This document shows positions 27,773 to 36,314 of a stretch of 64,000 nt of DNA, in pieces. The position numbers were made by a program, and so were the translations under genes. Below the pieces are notes generated by a model. The model did no database searches. It worked only from the letters and a program-made list of their open reading frames with translations, and had not been told where the DNA came from. This DNA is from an uncultured Opitutaceae bacterium (lineage in GTDB: Bacteria; Verrucomicrobiota; Verrucomicrobiia; Opitutales; Opitutaceae). The DNA lies in contig CALFNN010000011.1 of NCBI GenBank assembly GCA_937902925.1, positions 1-64,000 on the forward strand. Direction: 5' to 3'. The number at the start of each line of letters is the position of its first letter. Position 1 is the stretch's first letter.

Positions 27773-28351
27773 ATGCCGACCTCGCTCGTCGTCCGCCTTG
27801 TCTTCTGGCTCTGGTTCGCCGCCGCCGTGCTTGCGGGGCATCAGCTCGTGTTGCAGCGCCTGCCGCCACCGGCGGTCCCGGGCCTCGTCCTCGGCCTGAC
27901 GGCGCTCCTCCTCTTCGCTTACTTCCGCCTCGCCCCCATCCGGGCCTGGGTCGATGCGTTGGATCTTCGGTCCCTGGTCTTCCTCCACGTCTCCCGCTTC
28001 GTCGGCGTCTATTTTCTTGTGCTCTATCGGCGCGGCGAACTGCCCTACTCTTTCGCCGTGCCCGGTGGCTTGGGCGACATCACGGTGGCCGCCTTCGCGC
28101 TCCCGCTGGTCTTCGCGCCTTTTGCCGCGGCGCGCCGCCAGCGCCTGATCTCCATCTGGAACATTGTCGGTCTGGTCGATATCTTGAGCGTCGTGGCCAC
28201 CGCCGCCCGCCTCAATCTCTCCAGCCCGGTGCAACTGCGGGCCCTCACCCATCTGCCGCTCAGCCTGCTGCCCACCCTGTTGGTGCCGCTCATCGTCGCC
28301 AGCCACGTCGTGATCTTCACGCGCCTTGCGCGCGACCGCGCGGCGGCTTGA
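27773..28351 (+). CDS. six-helix integral membrane protein of unknown function
   Basis: 192 aa with about six hydrophobic helices. The loop S-R-F-V-G-V-Y-F-L-V-L-Y-R-R-G-E-L-P-Y-S-F-A-V-P-G-G-L-G-D-I (about 89-118, broken here by hyphens) is the most distinctive part and recurs in membrane proteins of unknown function. There is no signal peptide or known domain. It lies 104 bp after the TolC-family gene on the same strand. Confidence 0.65.
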   Translation: MPTSLVVRLVFWLWFAAAVLAGHQLVLQRLPPPAVPGLVLGLTALLLFAYFRLAPIRAWVDALDLRSLVFLHVSRFVGVYFLVLYRRGELPYSFAVPGGLGDITVAAFALPLVFAPFAAARRQRLISIWNIVGLVDILSVVATAARLNLSSPVQLRALTHLPLSLLPTLLVPLIVASHVVIFTRLARDRAAA

Positions 28352-28375
28352 AAGCCCTCGTCTCCGCCTCCAAGG

Positions 28376-28969
28376 TTGTCGCTGCCGGTGAATTATTCCG
28401 CCTCTCGTTCCGTCGTCCCGCCCCTGTCGCGTCGCCCGCTTCTTCCCGCGGGCGCGTCGGGCGCCAGAGGAGGCGGCCGGCGTTTCCGGAGCCAGGCCGG
28501 TTTCTCCCTCCTCGAGCTTTCGGTCGTGGTGTTTGTCATCAGCATCACTGCCGCGCTTGCGGTGCCCGCGCTCAAGCGGGTCAATCTCGAGGCCCGGTCA
28601 ACCGTCGTCGCCAATGATTTCCGGGTCTTCGCCGGCGCGTTTCAGGCCTACGCGCACGACCACGGCGACTGGCCGTCGGGCGACAGCGGCCCCGGCGAGT
28701 TCCCGCCCGACATGGCCGGTTACATCGGTCAGACCAACTGGACGCGCGTGACTCCGATCGGAGGACGATACTCGTGGGAGCCCAACAGCCTTCAACAGGG
28801 TGAACGCTTCCGGGCCGTGATCGTGATCACCTCCGTCGGCGACGACAAGGTCACCACCGACCGGCGGCAGCTCGAGGAACTCGACCGGCGGGTCGACGAT
28901 GGCAACCTCGACACCGGCAACTTCCGTCTGGGCTACCGCAACTACCCCATCTTCGTCCTCGAACACTAA
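28376..28969 (+). CDS. type IV pilin-like protein with prepilin N-methylation motif
   Basis: 197 aa. The prepilin motif Q-A-G|F-S-L-L-E-L-S is followed by a hydrophobic helix (to about residue 66), then a globular domain with D-H-G-D-W-P-S-G, common in verrucomicrobial pseudopilin-like proteins. The leader before the cut is about 42 residues (Arg/Pro/Ser-rich), much longer than the usual 6-20. Only TTG (28376) or GTG (28388) can serve as start; no ATG lies upstream in frame. The protein may be part of a type II secretion or pilus system whose other genes are elsewhere. Confidence 0.75.
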   Translation: MSLPVNYSASRSVVPPLSRRPLLPAGASGARGGGRRFRSQAGFSLLELSVVVFVISITAALAVPALKRVNLEARSTVVANDFRVFAGAFQAYAHDHGDWPSGDSGPGEFPPDMAGYIGQTNWTRVTPIGGRYSWEPNSLQQGERFRAVIVITSVGDDKVTTDRRQLEELDRRVDDGNLDTGNFRLGYRNYPIFVLEH

Positions 28970-28991
28970 GCCGCTTCCGGCCCGCCCCGCC

Positions 28992-29747
28992 ATGTTCCTC
29001 GTCACCACCGTCAACCTCGCGCCCGACACCCGGCGGGCCGCGGCCGATCAAGGCACCACCGACTTGGGGGAACTTTCGCCGGACGAATTCGCCGCGCTCC
29101 TCGAGCGGCTTCGCACCATCGACCCGGTGCAAAATCATGAGTGCGATCCCCACGTCATCGTCGTCGCCCGCGCCGGCAAGTTTGTCGTCCGCACCAGCCA
29201 GGGCCGCCTCCTGCTCTACAACGCGCGCGACAACACCATCCCGTATGCCGAACTGTCGCCCGGGGAAATCGTCGCTCACCTCGATCGGTCGATTTCCACC
29301 GCCACGCCTTTCAGCGCCCCGGCCGCCGTGCCGCCCGCACCCGTCAGCACGCCCAGCCGCGGGATCGCGGTCGCCATTCTCGTCGCCGGTCTCGCGCTCA
29401 ACGGCTACACGCTCTACTCCGTCTTCTACACCGAGAGCGTGAACCAGCCGCCCGCCGTCACGCTGCTCACCGACGCCACCGAACGCGCCGCCCGCCTGCA
29501 CGATGCCGTCGGCACCTTCGCCACCGGCAACCAGCCGGGCGACCGCGCGATCGAGATCACCGCGGACGGCCGGATCCGGTTCATCGAGCTCGGAAATCAC
29601 AGTCCCACCGGCGACACGACCGACACGTTTCGCATCGGCCGCCACGATCACAAACTCTGCCTCGCCACCGCGGAGAGCGGCGTGGTGGATGTCCTCAACA
29701 TCGACAGTCTCGTTTACTTTCGGGATACCTACCACCGCACCAAGTGA
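28992..29747 (+). CDS. single-pass membrane protein of unknown function
   Basis: 251 aa. Residues 1-95 are soluble (start M-F-L-V-T-T-V-N-L), with L-S-P-D-E-F-A-A-L-L and an R-T-S-Q-G-R-L-L-L-Y segment. A membrane helix lies near 118-138, and the rest is a beta-rich domain with I-T-A-D-G-R-I-R-F-I-E-L. No known family is recognised. It follows the pilin-like gene by 22 bp, so they are probably one operon. It is convergent with miaA, with 21 bp between. Confidence 0.65.
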   Translation: MFLVTTVNLAPDTRRAAADQGTTDLGELSPDEFAALLERLRTIDPVQNHECDPHVIVVARAGKFVVRTSQGRLLLYNARDNTIPYAELSPGEIVAHLDRSISTATPFSAPAAVPPAPVSTPSRGIAVAILVAGLALNGYTLYSVFYTESVNQPPAVTLLTDATERAARLHDAVGTFATGNQPGDRAIEITADGRIRFIELGNHSPTGDTTDTFRIGRHDHKLCLATAESGVVDVLNIDSLVYFRDTYHRTK

Positions 29748-29768
29748 CGGACGCTTTTTCTCGCCACG

Positions 29769-30674
29769 CTACGGCAGAAACAGATCCCCCGCCCCGCGCA
29801 GGGACTCCGCTGCCACCGTGCGATGTTCCGGCAACTGCGTGCGAAACCAGGTGCGCTGCTTCTTCACGAGCGCGCGGGTGTTCTTCGCAATCTCGACCGC
29901 CAGTTTTTCCTCCGCCAATCCACCCGCCAGCATCGCCCGCACCTCGCGATAGCCGATCGCCATCGCCGCGCTCGGGTTCTCCTCCCATCCTGCCGCCTGC
30001 AGCCGCCGCACTTCGTCGACCAATCCCTCGCGCAGCATCGCCGCCACGCGGGCCTCGATCCGTCGCTCCAGTTCCGCCGGCGACCGCTCGATCACCGTCA
30101 GTTCGACGCGCCACCCGGCGTATGGCGCCGGCCGCCGCGCGAAATCCGCCGCCAGGTCTGCCAGCGTTCTTTCCGACGCCAGGCACCGCTCCAGCGCTCG
30201 CGCCACCCGTCGCGGGTTCGCGGTGTCGAGCGCGCCCAGTCCACCGGGATTCAGCCCGCGCAGCCGCGCCACTGCCTCCTCTAGCTTCAGACCGCGCACC
30301 TCGTCGCGCAATGACTCCGGCACGACCACTTCGTCGGCCACCGGCGCAAAAAAACTCTTCAGGTAAAACCCGCTCCCGCCCGTCACGAGCACCCGGCGGC
30401 CCCGCGCGCCGATTTCCTCCACCGCCGCCCGCGCCCGGGTCACATAGTGCGTCACATCCATCCGCCCGGTCACGCCGCAGATATCGATGAGATGATGCGG
30501 CACCCGCGCGCGCTCCGCCGCGGTCGGCTTGGCGGTGCCGATGTCCATGCCGCGGTAGAACAGCAGCGAGTCGCACGACACGATCTCGGCGCCGTTCGCT
30601 TCCGCCCAGCGCAACGCCCACTCCGTTTTCCCGACGGCGGTCGGCCCCGTGAGCACGTGCAGGACTGGCTTCAT
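29769..30674 (-). CDS. miaA: tRNA dimethylallyltransferase
   Basis: 301 aa. The P-loop G-P-T-A-V-G-K-T-E is at 9-17, followed by S-C-D-S-L-L-F-Y-R-G-M-D-I-G-T-A-K-P (the DSxQxYxxMDIGTAKP family motif) and G-G-S-G-F-Y-L-K-S-F-F. It transfers a dimethylallyl group to A37 of tRNAs that read U-starting codons. It stands alone on the minus strand between convergent and divergent neighbours. Confidence 0.95.
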   Translation of the reverse strand: MKPVLHVLTGPTAVGKTEWALRWAEANGAEIVSCDSLLFYRGMDIGTAKPTAAERARVPHHLIDICGVTGRMDVTHYVTRARAAVEEIGARGRRVLVTGGSGFYLKSFFAPVADEVVVPESLRDEVRGLKLEEAVARLRGLNPGGLGALDTANPRRVARALERCLASERTLADLAADFARRPAPYAGWRVELTVIERSPAELERRIEARVAAMLREGLVDEVRRLQAAGWEENPSAAMAIGYREVRAMLAGGLAEEKLAVEIAKNTRALVKKQRTWFRTQLPEHRTVAAESLRGAGDLFLP

Positions 30675-30773
30675 TCGCCTGCAGCGAAGACCTTCCGTCG
30701 CGGTGGCGCGAGCGAGGATTGGGTCATTTTAACCGTGCGCCGTGGCCCCCGTCCGTGAATATGACCCTCCGGT

Positions 30774-31661
30774 TTGAAAACCCGCTTCATCGTCAACCCC
30801 CGGTCCGGGCGAAACCGCGCGAAGTCGTATGCCGCCATCGCCTTCGCCTCCCGTCACGGCCACTCCGTTGCGTTGACGGCTCGCGCCGGGCACGCCACCG
30901 AGCTCGCCCAGCGCGCGCTCGCCGACGGTTGCGAACGGGTCGTCGCGGTCGGCGGCGACGGCACGCTCAACGAAATCGCCCGCGTCCTCGTCGGCACCGC
31001 CGTGACTCTCGCCCTCGTGCCATGCGGCTCGGGCAACGGCCTCGCCCGCCACCTCGGCATCTACGGATCGCGCCAACACGTTTTCCACATCCTCGCCACC
31101 GGCGAGCCGCGGCTCGTCGACACCGGACTGGCCGACGGCCGCCCGTTTTTCACGGCGGCGGGACTGGGATTCGAGGCCGAGATTTCCGCGCGCTTCAACC
31201 GGTCGGCCAGCCGCGGCTTTCTCCGCTACGTCGCCATCAGCGCCCGTGCATTTCGCGAATGGCAGGCCGAAGAATGCGTCATCACGCACGCCTCGGGGAG
31301 CGACCGCGTGCGCGTCTTCACCCTCGCGGTCGCCAACGCCAGTCAATACGGCAACAATGCCCGCATCGCCCCGCACGCGCGGGTCGACGATGGCTTGCTC
31401 GATCTCTGCGTCGTGCCGCCAGTCACCGCTTGGAATGCCCTGCCGCTGCTGGGCCGGTTGTTCACCGCCGGGCTGGCCGGCGCGCGCCAAGTCACGCACC
31501 GGCAGTTCGACCGCTTTGTCGTGGAGCGGTCCGCCGCCGGGCTGATTCACACCGACGGCGAGGTGCACGCCGCGGGCGCCCGCGTGGAGTTTGCGATTCG
31601 TCCCGCCAGTCTCCGCATCCTCGCGCCGCCCGTCGCGGCGGCCACGGCTACACCTCGTTGA
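30774..31661 (+). CDS. diacylglycerol-kinase-family lipid kinase
   Basis: 295 aa with a TTG start (no in-frame ATG fits). Domain: N-P-R-S-G-R-N at 8-14, the kinase signature G-G-D-G-T-L-N-E near 60-67, and P-C-G-S-G-N-G-L-A-R at about 83-92. The C-terminal beta-sandwich shows H-T-D-G-E. It phosphorylates diacylglycerol or a related lipid such as sphinganine; the exact substrate is not clear. It is divergent from miaA over 99 bp and overlaps the convergent GGDEF gene by 14 bp at the stop ends. Confidence 0.88.
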   Translation: MKTRFIVNPRSGRNRAKSYAAIAFASRHGHSVALTARAGHATELAQRALADGCERVVAVGGDGTLNEIARVLVGTAVTLALVPCGSGNGLARHLGIYGSRQHVFHILATGEPRLVDTGLADGRPFFTAAGLGFEAEISARFNRSASRGFLRYVAISARAFREWQAEECVITHASGSDRVRVFTLAVANASQYGNNARIAPHARVDDGLLDLCVVPPVTAWNALPLLGRLFTAGLAGARQVTHRQFDRFVVERSAAGLIHTDGEVHAAGARVEFAIRPASLRILAPPVAAATATPR

Positions 31662-32550
31662 ACGGCACCGCCCGGTTCCGGCCGCGCGCCTTCGCCGCAT
31701 AGAGCGCCTTGTCGGCGGCGTTCAGCAGGGCCGGACCGAATTTGGCGTCGACGGGAAGTTCCGCCGCGCCGGCGCTGACGGTCACGTTCAGCGCGATCGT
31801 GTCGCCGACGAGCACGGGATCCTTCTCGACGGCCCGGCAGACCCGGCGGGCCACGTCGAGCGCGCCTTTCCGATCCGTCTGCACGAGCACGAGCGCCAGT
31901 TCTTCGCCGCCAAAACGCATCGCACGGTCCACGGTGCGCAGTTCCGCCGCCACGCGGCGCGAAACTTCCCGCAGCACGGCATCCCCCACCGGGTGACCGT
32001 GCGTGTCGTTCACCCGCTTGAAGTGATCGATGTCCACCATCACGAGCGCGAGCGACTGGCCGAACCGGCGCGCCCGTTCCTCCTCCTCGGTGAGGATGCG
32101 TTCGAACTCGCGGCGGTTCAACAGTCCGGTCAACTGGTCGCGCGTCGCCATCCGCCGCAGCGCGTCGAGCGTCTCGCCCAGCTTGAGCGCATACCGCAAC
32201 GACCGCTCGATCATCCGCGGCGTGATCTCGCCCTTGACGAGATAGTCGAGCGCACCCGCGTTCATGGCCTCGATGTCGATGCGCTCCGCGGATTCGGCGG
32301 TCAGGAACACGATCGGCGTGCGACAACCCCGGGCCACGGCCTCGCGAATCAGTTCCAGCCCGTTGCGTTCCCCCAATTGATAATCGAGCAGGCAGGCGGC
32401 ATGCGTGCCGAAAAGCAGCTTATCGAGCCCGTCCTCGTAGGTCGCCGCCCACTCGAGCGTATAGCGGTCGGCGTGGAAATTCTTGAAATGCGCCTGGACG
32501 AGCCGGAACTGCATCCGGTCGTCGTCGATCAGCAGGATTTGGCGCGGCAT
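31648..32550 (-). CDS. response regulator with GGDEF diguanylate cyclase domain
   Basis: 300 aa. Receiver domain 3-125 with I-D-D-D at the acidic pocket, phospho-acceptor Asp in L-L-D-Y-Q-L-G, and the K-G-E region. The GGDEF domain follows: signature F-G-G-E-E-L (GGEEL, active-type), and an inhibitory-site motif R-T-V-D five residues before it, so c-di-GMP feedback is likely. The ATG at 32550 is preferred to a GTG 18 nt upstream. The partner kinase is not adjacent; it lies directly downstream of trpA on the same strand (48-bp gap). Confidence 0.9.
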   Translation of the reverse strand: MPRQILLIDDDRMQFRLVQAHFKNFHADRYTLEWAATYEDGLDKLLFGTHAACLLDYQLGERNGLELIREAVARGCRTPIVFLTAESAERIDIEAMNAGALDYLVKGEITPRMIERSLRYALKLGETLDALRRMATRDQLTGLLNRREFERILTEEEERARRFGQSLALVMVDIDHFKRVNDTHGHPVGDAVLREVSRRVAAELRTVDRAMRFGGEELALVLVQTDRKGALDVARRVCRAVEKDPVLVGDTIALNVTVSAGAAELPVDAKFGPALLNAADKALYAAKARGRNRAVPFNEV

Positions 32551-32598
32551 GTGGGAAAAAGAGAGCACGCGGCCCCGTGGCGGCCCGCAAGGCGAATC

Positions 32599-33402
32599 TC
32601 ACTTTCTGCCCGTTCCGGCTGCCAAATCCGCCGCGCGCGCCGCGAGCGTCGGCGCGATCCTGGCGCGGTCGCCCAGGTTGTCGCGGATCCCGTTCACGAG
32701 CGCGCTGCCAACGACCACCCCGTCGGCGTGGGCCGCCACCTGCGTTACCTGCGCCCGGGAGCCGATGCCGAAGCCGACCGCCACCGGCAGTTGCGTGTGC
32801 GCGCGGATCCGGGCAAGTGCCTCCGGGATATTCCCCGCCACCTGATCGCGCACCCCCGTCACGCCCTCGCGCGAAACATAATAAATGAAACCGGTGGTGA
32901 CCGCCGCGATCTTCCCGATCCGCGCGTCCGGTGTCGTCGGGGCAATGATGAAAACCGTGTCGACGCCGTGCGCCCGGCAGGCCGCCGTCACCTCACCCGC
33001 CTCTTCCGGCGGCAGGTCGAGCGTCAGGATGCCGTCGACCCCCGCCACCTTGGCCGCGCGCACGTAGGCGTCCACCCCGTTGGCGAAAACGAGGTTGTAG
33101 TAAGTGTAGAAGATGATCGGCGCGTCGCTGCCTTCGCGCAACCGGCGCGCCAGCTCGAAGACTCGCGCCGCCGTCATGCCGCTCTCGAGCGCCCGCTGGG
33201 CCGCCAGCTGGTTCGTGAGGCCGTCCGCCAGCGGATCGGAAAACGGCACGCCAAGCTCAAGGATGTCCACGCCGTTGGCCAGCAGCGCCCGGCAGGCCGC
33301 CAGCGACGTGTCGAAGTCCGGATCGCCCGCGCAAAGATAGGCGATGAAGGCGGCGCGGTTTTGCGCGCGGGCGCGGGCGAAGGCGGCGGCGAGACGTGAC
33401 AT
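32599..33402 (-). CDS. trpA: tryptophan synthase alpha subunit
   Basis: 267 aa, standard length. TrpA releases indole from indole-3-glycerol phosphate for TrpB. Motifs: A-Y-L-C-A-G-D-P-D near 21-29, catalytic Glu in L-E-L-G-V-P-F-S-D-P-L-A-D-G (about 45-58), Asp in G-I-L-T-L-D-L-P-P-E-E, and G-F-G-I-G near 205. trpB and other trp genes are not in the window, so the pathway is split or extends elsewhere. The ATG at 33402 gives the typical N-terminus. Confidence 0.95.
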   Translation of the reverse strand: MSRLAAAFARARAQNRAAFIAYLCAGDPDFDTSLAACRALLANGVDILELGVPFSDPLADGLTNQLAAQRALESGMTAARVFELARRLREGSDAPIIFYTYYNLVFANGVDAYVRAAKVAGVDGILTLDLPPEEAGEVTAACRAHGVDTVFIIAPTTPDARIGKIAAVTTGFIYYVSREGVTGVRDQVAGNIPEALARIRAHTQLPVAVGFGIGSRAQVTQVAAHADGVVVGSALVNGIRDNLGDRARIAPTLAARAADLAAGTGRK

Positions 33403-33609
33403 GCGAGTGGCAAGAACTGCCAAGCGAAGGGGCCGAGTGGCGAGTGAAAAGTCGCCGGGCTGGCGCAATTCCCGCCTACTGTGCCGGCGGAATCCGCCCG
33501 GCGACCGCTGGCCGGCGGATCCTCCGGCATCCATCGCATTTGGGGGATACTTTTCGCCCCTCCGTTCGTCCTTCGGCCAGAATCCAGCTTTTCACCCCCG
33601 GGCCAGATT

Positions 33610-36018
33610 ATGAAAACGTGTCTTCGCCATTTCGTGTTTTCCACCGCACTCCTGTCGGCCGCGACGCCGACCACGCACGCCCAGGATAACGGCAACGGTG
33701 GCGAGCCCATCCGCCCGTCGATCAATGTCGCCTCCCTGACCTACGACTACCTCGTCGATGGCGCGCTCTCGCGGGACGATTCCGTCAACAAGCGCTTCAA
33801 AACGCTCCAGGCCGCCTATGCCGCCGCTCCCGCCGGCACCGCCGGCAGGCCCACCGTCATCGGCATCAAGCCAGGGGTCTACGCCATCACGGGCACGTCG
33901 AGCACCCCCGGTCTCGAGATCAGCAAGAACTACATCACGTTCCTCGGCCTCACCAACAACCGCCGCGCCGTCGTCCTCGCCGATAATCGCGGCAACAAGG
34001 AGGGCGGCGGCAACGATACCGTCGCCTACAACGGCTACGTTCTCGTCGTCAACGCCACCGGCTTCACGCTCCAGAACCTCACGGTCCTCAACTACTGCAA
34101 CAACGACTACGAATATCCCGGCGACTCCTCGAAGAATCTCTCGAAACGCTCGCCGGTCGTCACGCAGGCCGTCGCGGCCGATTTGTCCGGCGACAAGCAC
34201 GCCTACATCAACGTCGCGTTCCTGAGCCGCCTCGACACCATCTTCCTCAAAACCACGCGCTCCTATTTCAAGGACGTCTACATCGAGGGCACCAACGACT
34301 TCATCGGCGGCGGCACGATCAGTGTCTGGGAGGACTGTGTCATCGATTTCCCGGAGGGTTCCGGACTGCCGTTTGCGACCAACATCGCGTTCATCAACTC
34401 GAAGTTCACCGCCGCGCGCGGCTTCGCGATGTATAAGGGCAATGGCAACCGCCCGGTCGCCCTCATCAACTGCGTCGTGCCAGCCAACACTCCCGCGGCG
34501 CCGCTCGGATGGATGCGCGGCGAAGCTCCATCGCGCCCGAACTACTACTCGCTCACCTATCGCCTCCACGATCCGAGCGGGAAGCCAGTCGTGATCTGGG
34601 ACGGCTCCTCGGGTCCCCACACGCTCGAATACACCCGCGAACTCTCCGCCCAGGAGGTGCTCGCCTACAATCCCTGGAATCTCCTCCGCGCCACGCCCAC
34701 GGGCGCAGCCGACGACTGGGACCCGGCGGGCGTCCGCGAAAAATACGAGGCGGCCGGTCAAGGCAGCTTGATCTACCGCATGGCACTCACGAATCCCAAT
34801 CCCTCGATTCGCGCGGGCGCCGAGGGCACCACGATCGGAGCGACGGTTTCGCCGAAGCGCGCTCCGGACCAGACCATCAAATGGTCGTCGCCTTCGAGCG
34901 CCGTTTTTCTCCGCCCGGCCGCCGGTGGCAGCGTGACCGTCACGGGCAATCCCAAGATCGACCGGCCGCAATACGTTCCAGTCACGGCCACTGCCGCCAA
35001 CGGCTACTGCGCTACGGCATGGGTGTTCGTCGAACCCCCTTACACGAATCCGCCCGAGCTGATCGGTGGCCTGAAACTGAATCCACCTGCCAACGGCACC
35101 GTCACCGTCGACTACCGCCTCGCGCTCGATGGGCGCACGGATCAATCGCTCATCACTTGGTCCGTCAGCGACGATGCGACCCGTCGCAACGCGCGTCCCG
35201 TCGCTGTCAACCGCGGCGACGAACCGTTGAAAACCTACGTGTTGACCCCCGGGGATGTCGGCAAATACCTGAAAGTCTCGATTCAGCCGAAACACAATCG
35301 CAGCGACCCGGGCCCCGAAGTTTCCTTCGTTTCACCCCAAGCCATCGCCGCCGCCGATCTCGCGTCGACGACCGTCTCGCCCGATTTCCGCAGTTTCGTC
35401 ACCGACACGAACGTCACCTACGTCGGCGACCGCTGGACCGTGCTGGGCATGTGGACCTCGGAGCATGGACCCGATTTCGTCAACGGCTACGGCGTCCGTG
35501 TCGGTTCGCAGGGCGCCTCGCTGCTCTACAACAAATCCGGCGAGGTCGGTGACATGCAGGTCGACGTCGTGCTGACACCGGAAAAGGGCGACGGCAAAGG
35601 CTTCGGCAGCCCCGGCACCGGCGGCAACGGCGATCGCGACCAGAAATGCGACATCTACATCAAATACGACCCGCTCACGAGAAACGGCTACTCGCTGCGC
35701 TTCTGGCGCGCCGTCGACCAGGAGAACAAATGCGTGTTTCAGCTTTTCCGGATCGTCAACGGAGCCGGAAGTCCCGTCAGCAACCGCAAGGTGGTTTCCG
35801 GCACGGTGAAACCCAACATGCACTTCTCCGTCAAGGTCGTCGGCGACAAACTGAGCGCCCGCGTCCACAATGACCGCGACAGCGAGGCGGTGACTCTCGA
35901 GGAGACCGTCACGCCGACCCGTTTCGGCGGCACCGGCCTCTACTGGTCCGGCACCACGCACGCCGGCAACAGCGCCGTCTGCAGCCAGTTCAAGATTACC
36001 TACCTTGGTCGCGACTGA
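33610..36018 (+). CDS. secreted multidomain pectinesterase-like protein (CE8)
   Basis: 802 aa from the ATG at 33610 with a signal peptide (ending T-T-H-A-Q). Residues about 55-370 are a right-handed beta-helix of the pectin methylesterase family: F-K-T-L-Q-A-A-Y opening, G-N-D-T-V-A-Y near 133, the F-L-S-R-L-D-T-I strand carrying the acid/base Asp, and G-T-N-D-F-I-G-G with the nucleophile Asp. The usual Gln before the first Asp is Leu. After it come Ig-like repeats (about 400-570) and a C-terminal concanavalin-like region (about 585-802). It would demethylate pectin outside the cell, helping lyases and the GH105-type hydrolase. Confidence 0.85.
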   Translation: MKTCLRHFVFSTALLSAATPTTHAQDNGNGGEPIRPSINVASLTYDYLVDGALSRDDSVNKRFKTLQAAYAAAPAGTAGRPTVIGIKPGVYAITGTSSTPGLEISKNYITFLGLTNNRRAVVLADNRGNKEGGGNDTVAYNGYVLVVNATGFTLQNLTVLNYCNNDYEYPGDSSKNLSKRSPVVTQAVAADLSGDKHAYINVAFLSRLDTIFLKTTRSYFKDVYIEGTNDFIGGGTISVWEDCVIDFPEGSGLPFATNIAFINSKFTAARGFAMYKGNGNRPVALINCVVPANTPAAPLGWMRGEAPSRPNYYSLTYRLHDPSGKPVVIWDGSSGPHTLEYTRELSAQEVLAYNPWNLLRATPTGAADDWDPAGVREKYEAAGQGSLIYRMALTNPNPSIRAGAEGTTIGATVSPKRAPDQTIKWSSPSSAVFLRPAAGGSVTVTGNPKIDRPQYVPVTATAANGYCATAWVFVEPPYTNPPELIGGLKLNPPANGTVTVDYRLALDGRTDQSLITWSVSDDATRRNARPVAVNRGDEPLKTYVLTPGDVGKYLKVSIQPKHNRSDPGPEVSFVSPQAIAAADLASTTVSPDFRSFVTDTNVTYVGDRWTVLGMWTSEHGPDFVNGYGVRVGSQGASLLYNKSGEVGDMQVDVVLTPEKGDGKGFGSPGTGGNGDRDQKCDIYIKYDPLTRNGYSLRFWRAVDQENKCVFQLFRIVNGAGSPVSNRKVVSGTVKPNMHFSVKVVGDKLSARVHNDRDSEAVTLEETVTPTRFGGTGLYWSGTTHAGNSAVCSQFKITYLGRD

Positions 36019-36041
36019 CACTGGGCCCTTCGCCATCAAAA

Positions 36042-36119
36042 TGGGGCGGCCAACGGGACTCGAACCCGCGACCCCAAGATTCACAATCTTGTGCTCTAAC
36101 CAACTGAGCTATGACCGCC
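36042..36119 (-). tRNA. tRNA-His(GTG)
   Basis: Full cloverleaf on the minus strand. Acceptor stem of 7 bp plus the His-specific G-1 (36119) pairing with discriminator C73 (36045). D-arm A-G-C-T-C-A-G-T-T-G-G-T-T-A-G-A-G-C; anticodon stem CAAGA/TCTTG with loop TTGTGAA, anticodon GTG; T-arm GCGGG-TTCGAGT-CCCGT. The CCA end is encoded at 36042-36044. It lies between two plus-strand genes. Confidence 0.97.
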
Positions 36120-36314
36120 GTAAAATGAGGAACGCGGAATCTCACGAGCACCCTCCGGCCTGTCAATCCCAGTCTCCACCCGGAGCCTTGCACCCGTTTC
36201 CCGGCACGCCGCGAGCCGCCGTTCAGCCCTTGGCCTGGATAAAATCCGATGGCCATCGGCAAAACGATGAAGACACTTCGAAACCGTGCGCGGGCGGAAA
36301 CCGCGCCCCAAAAA

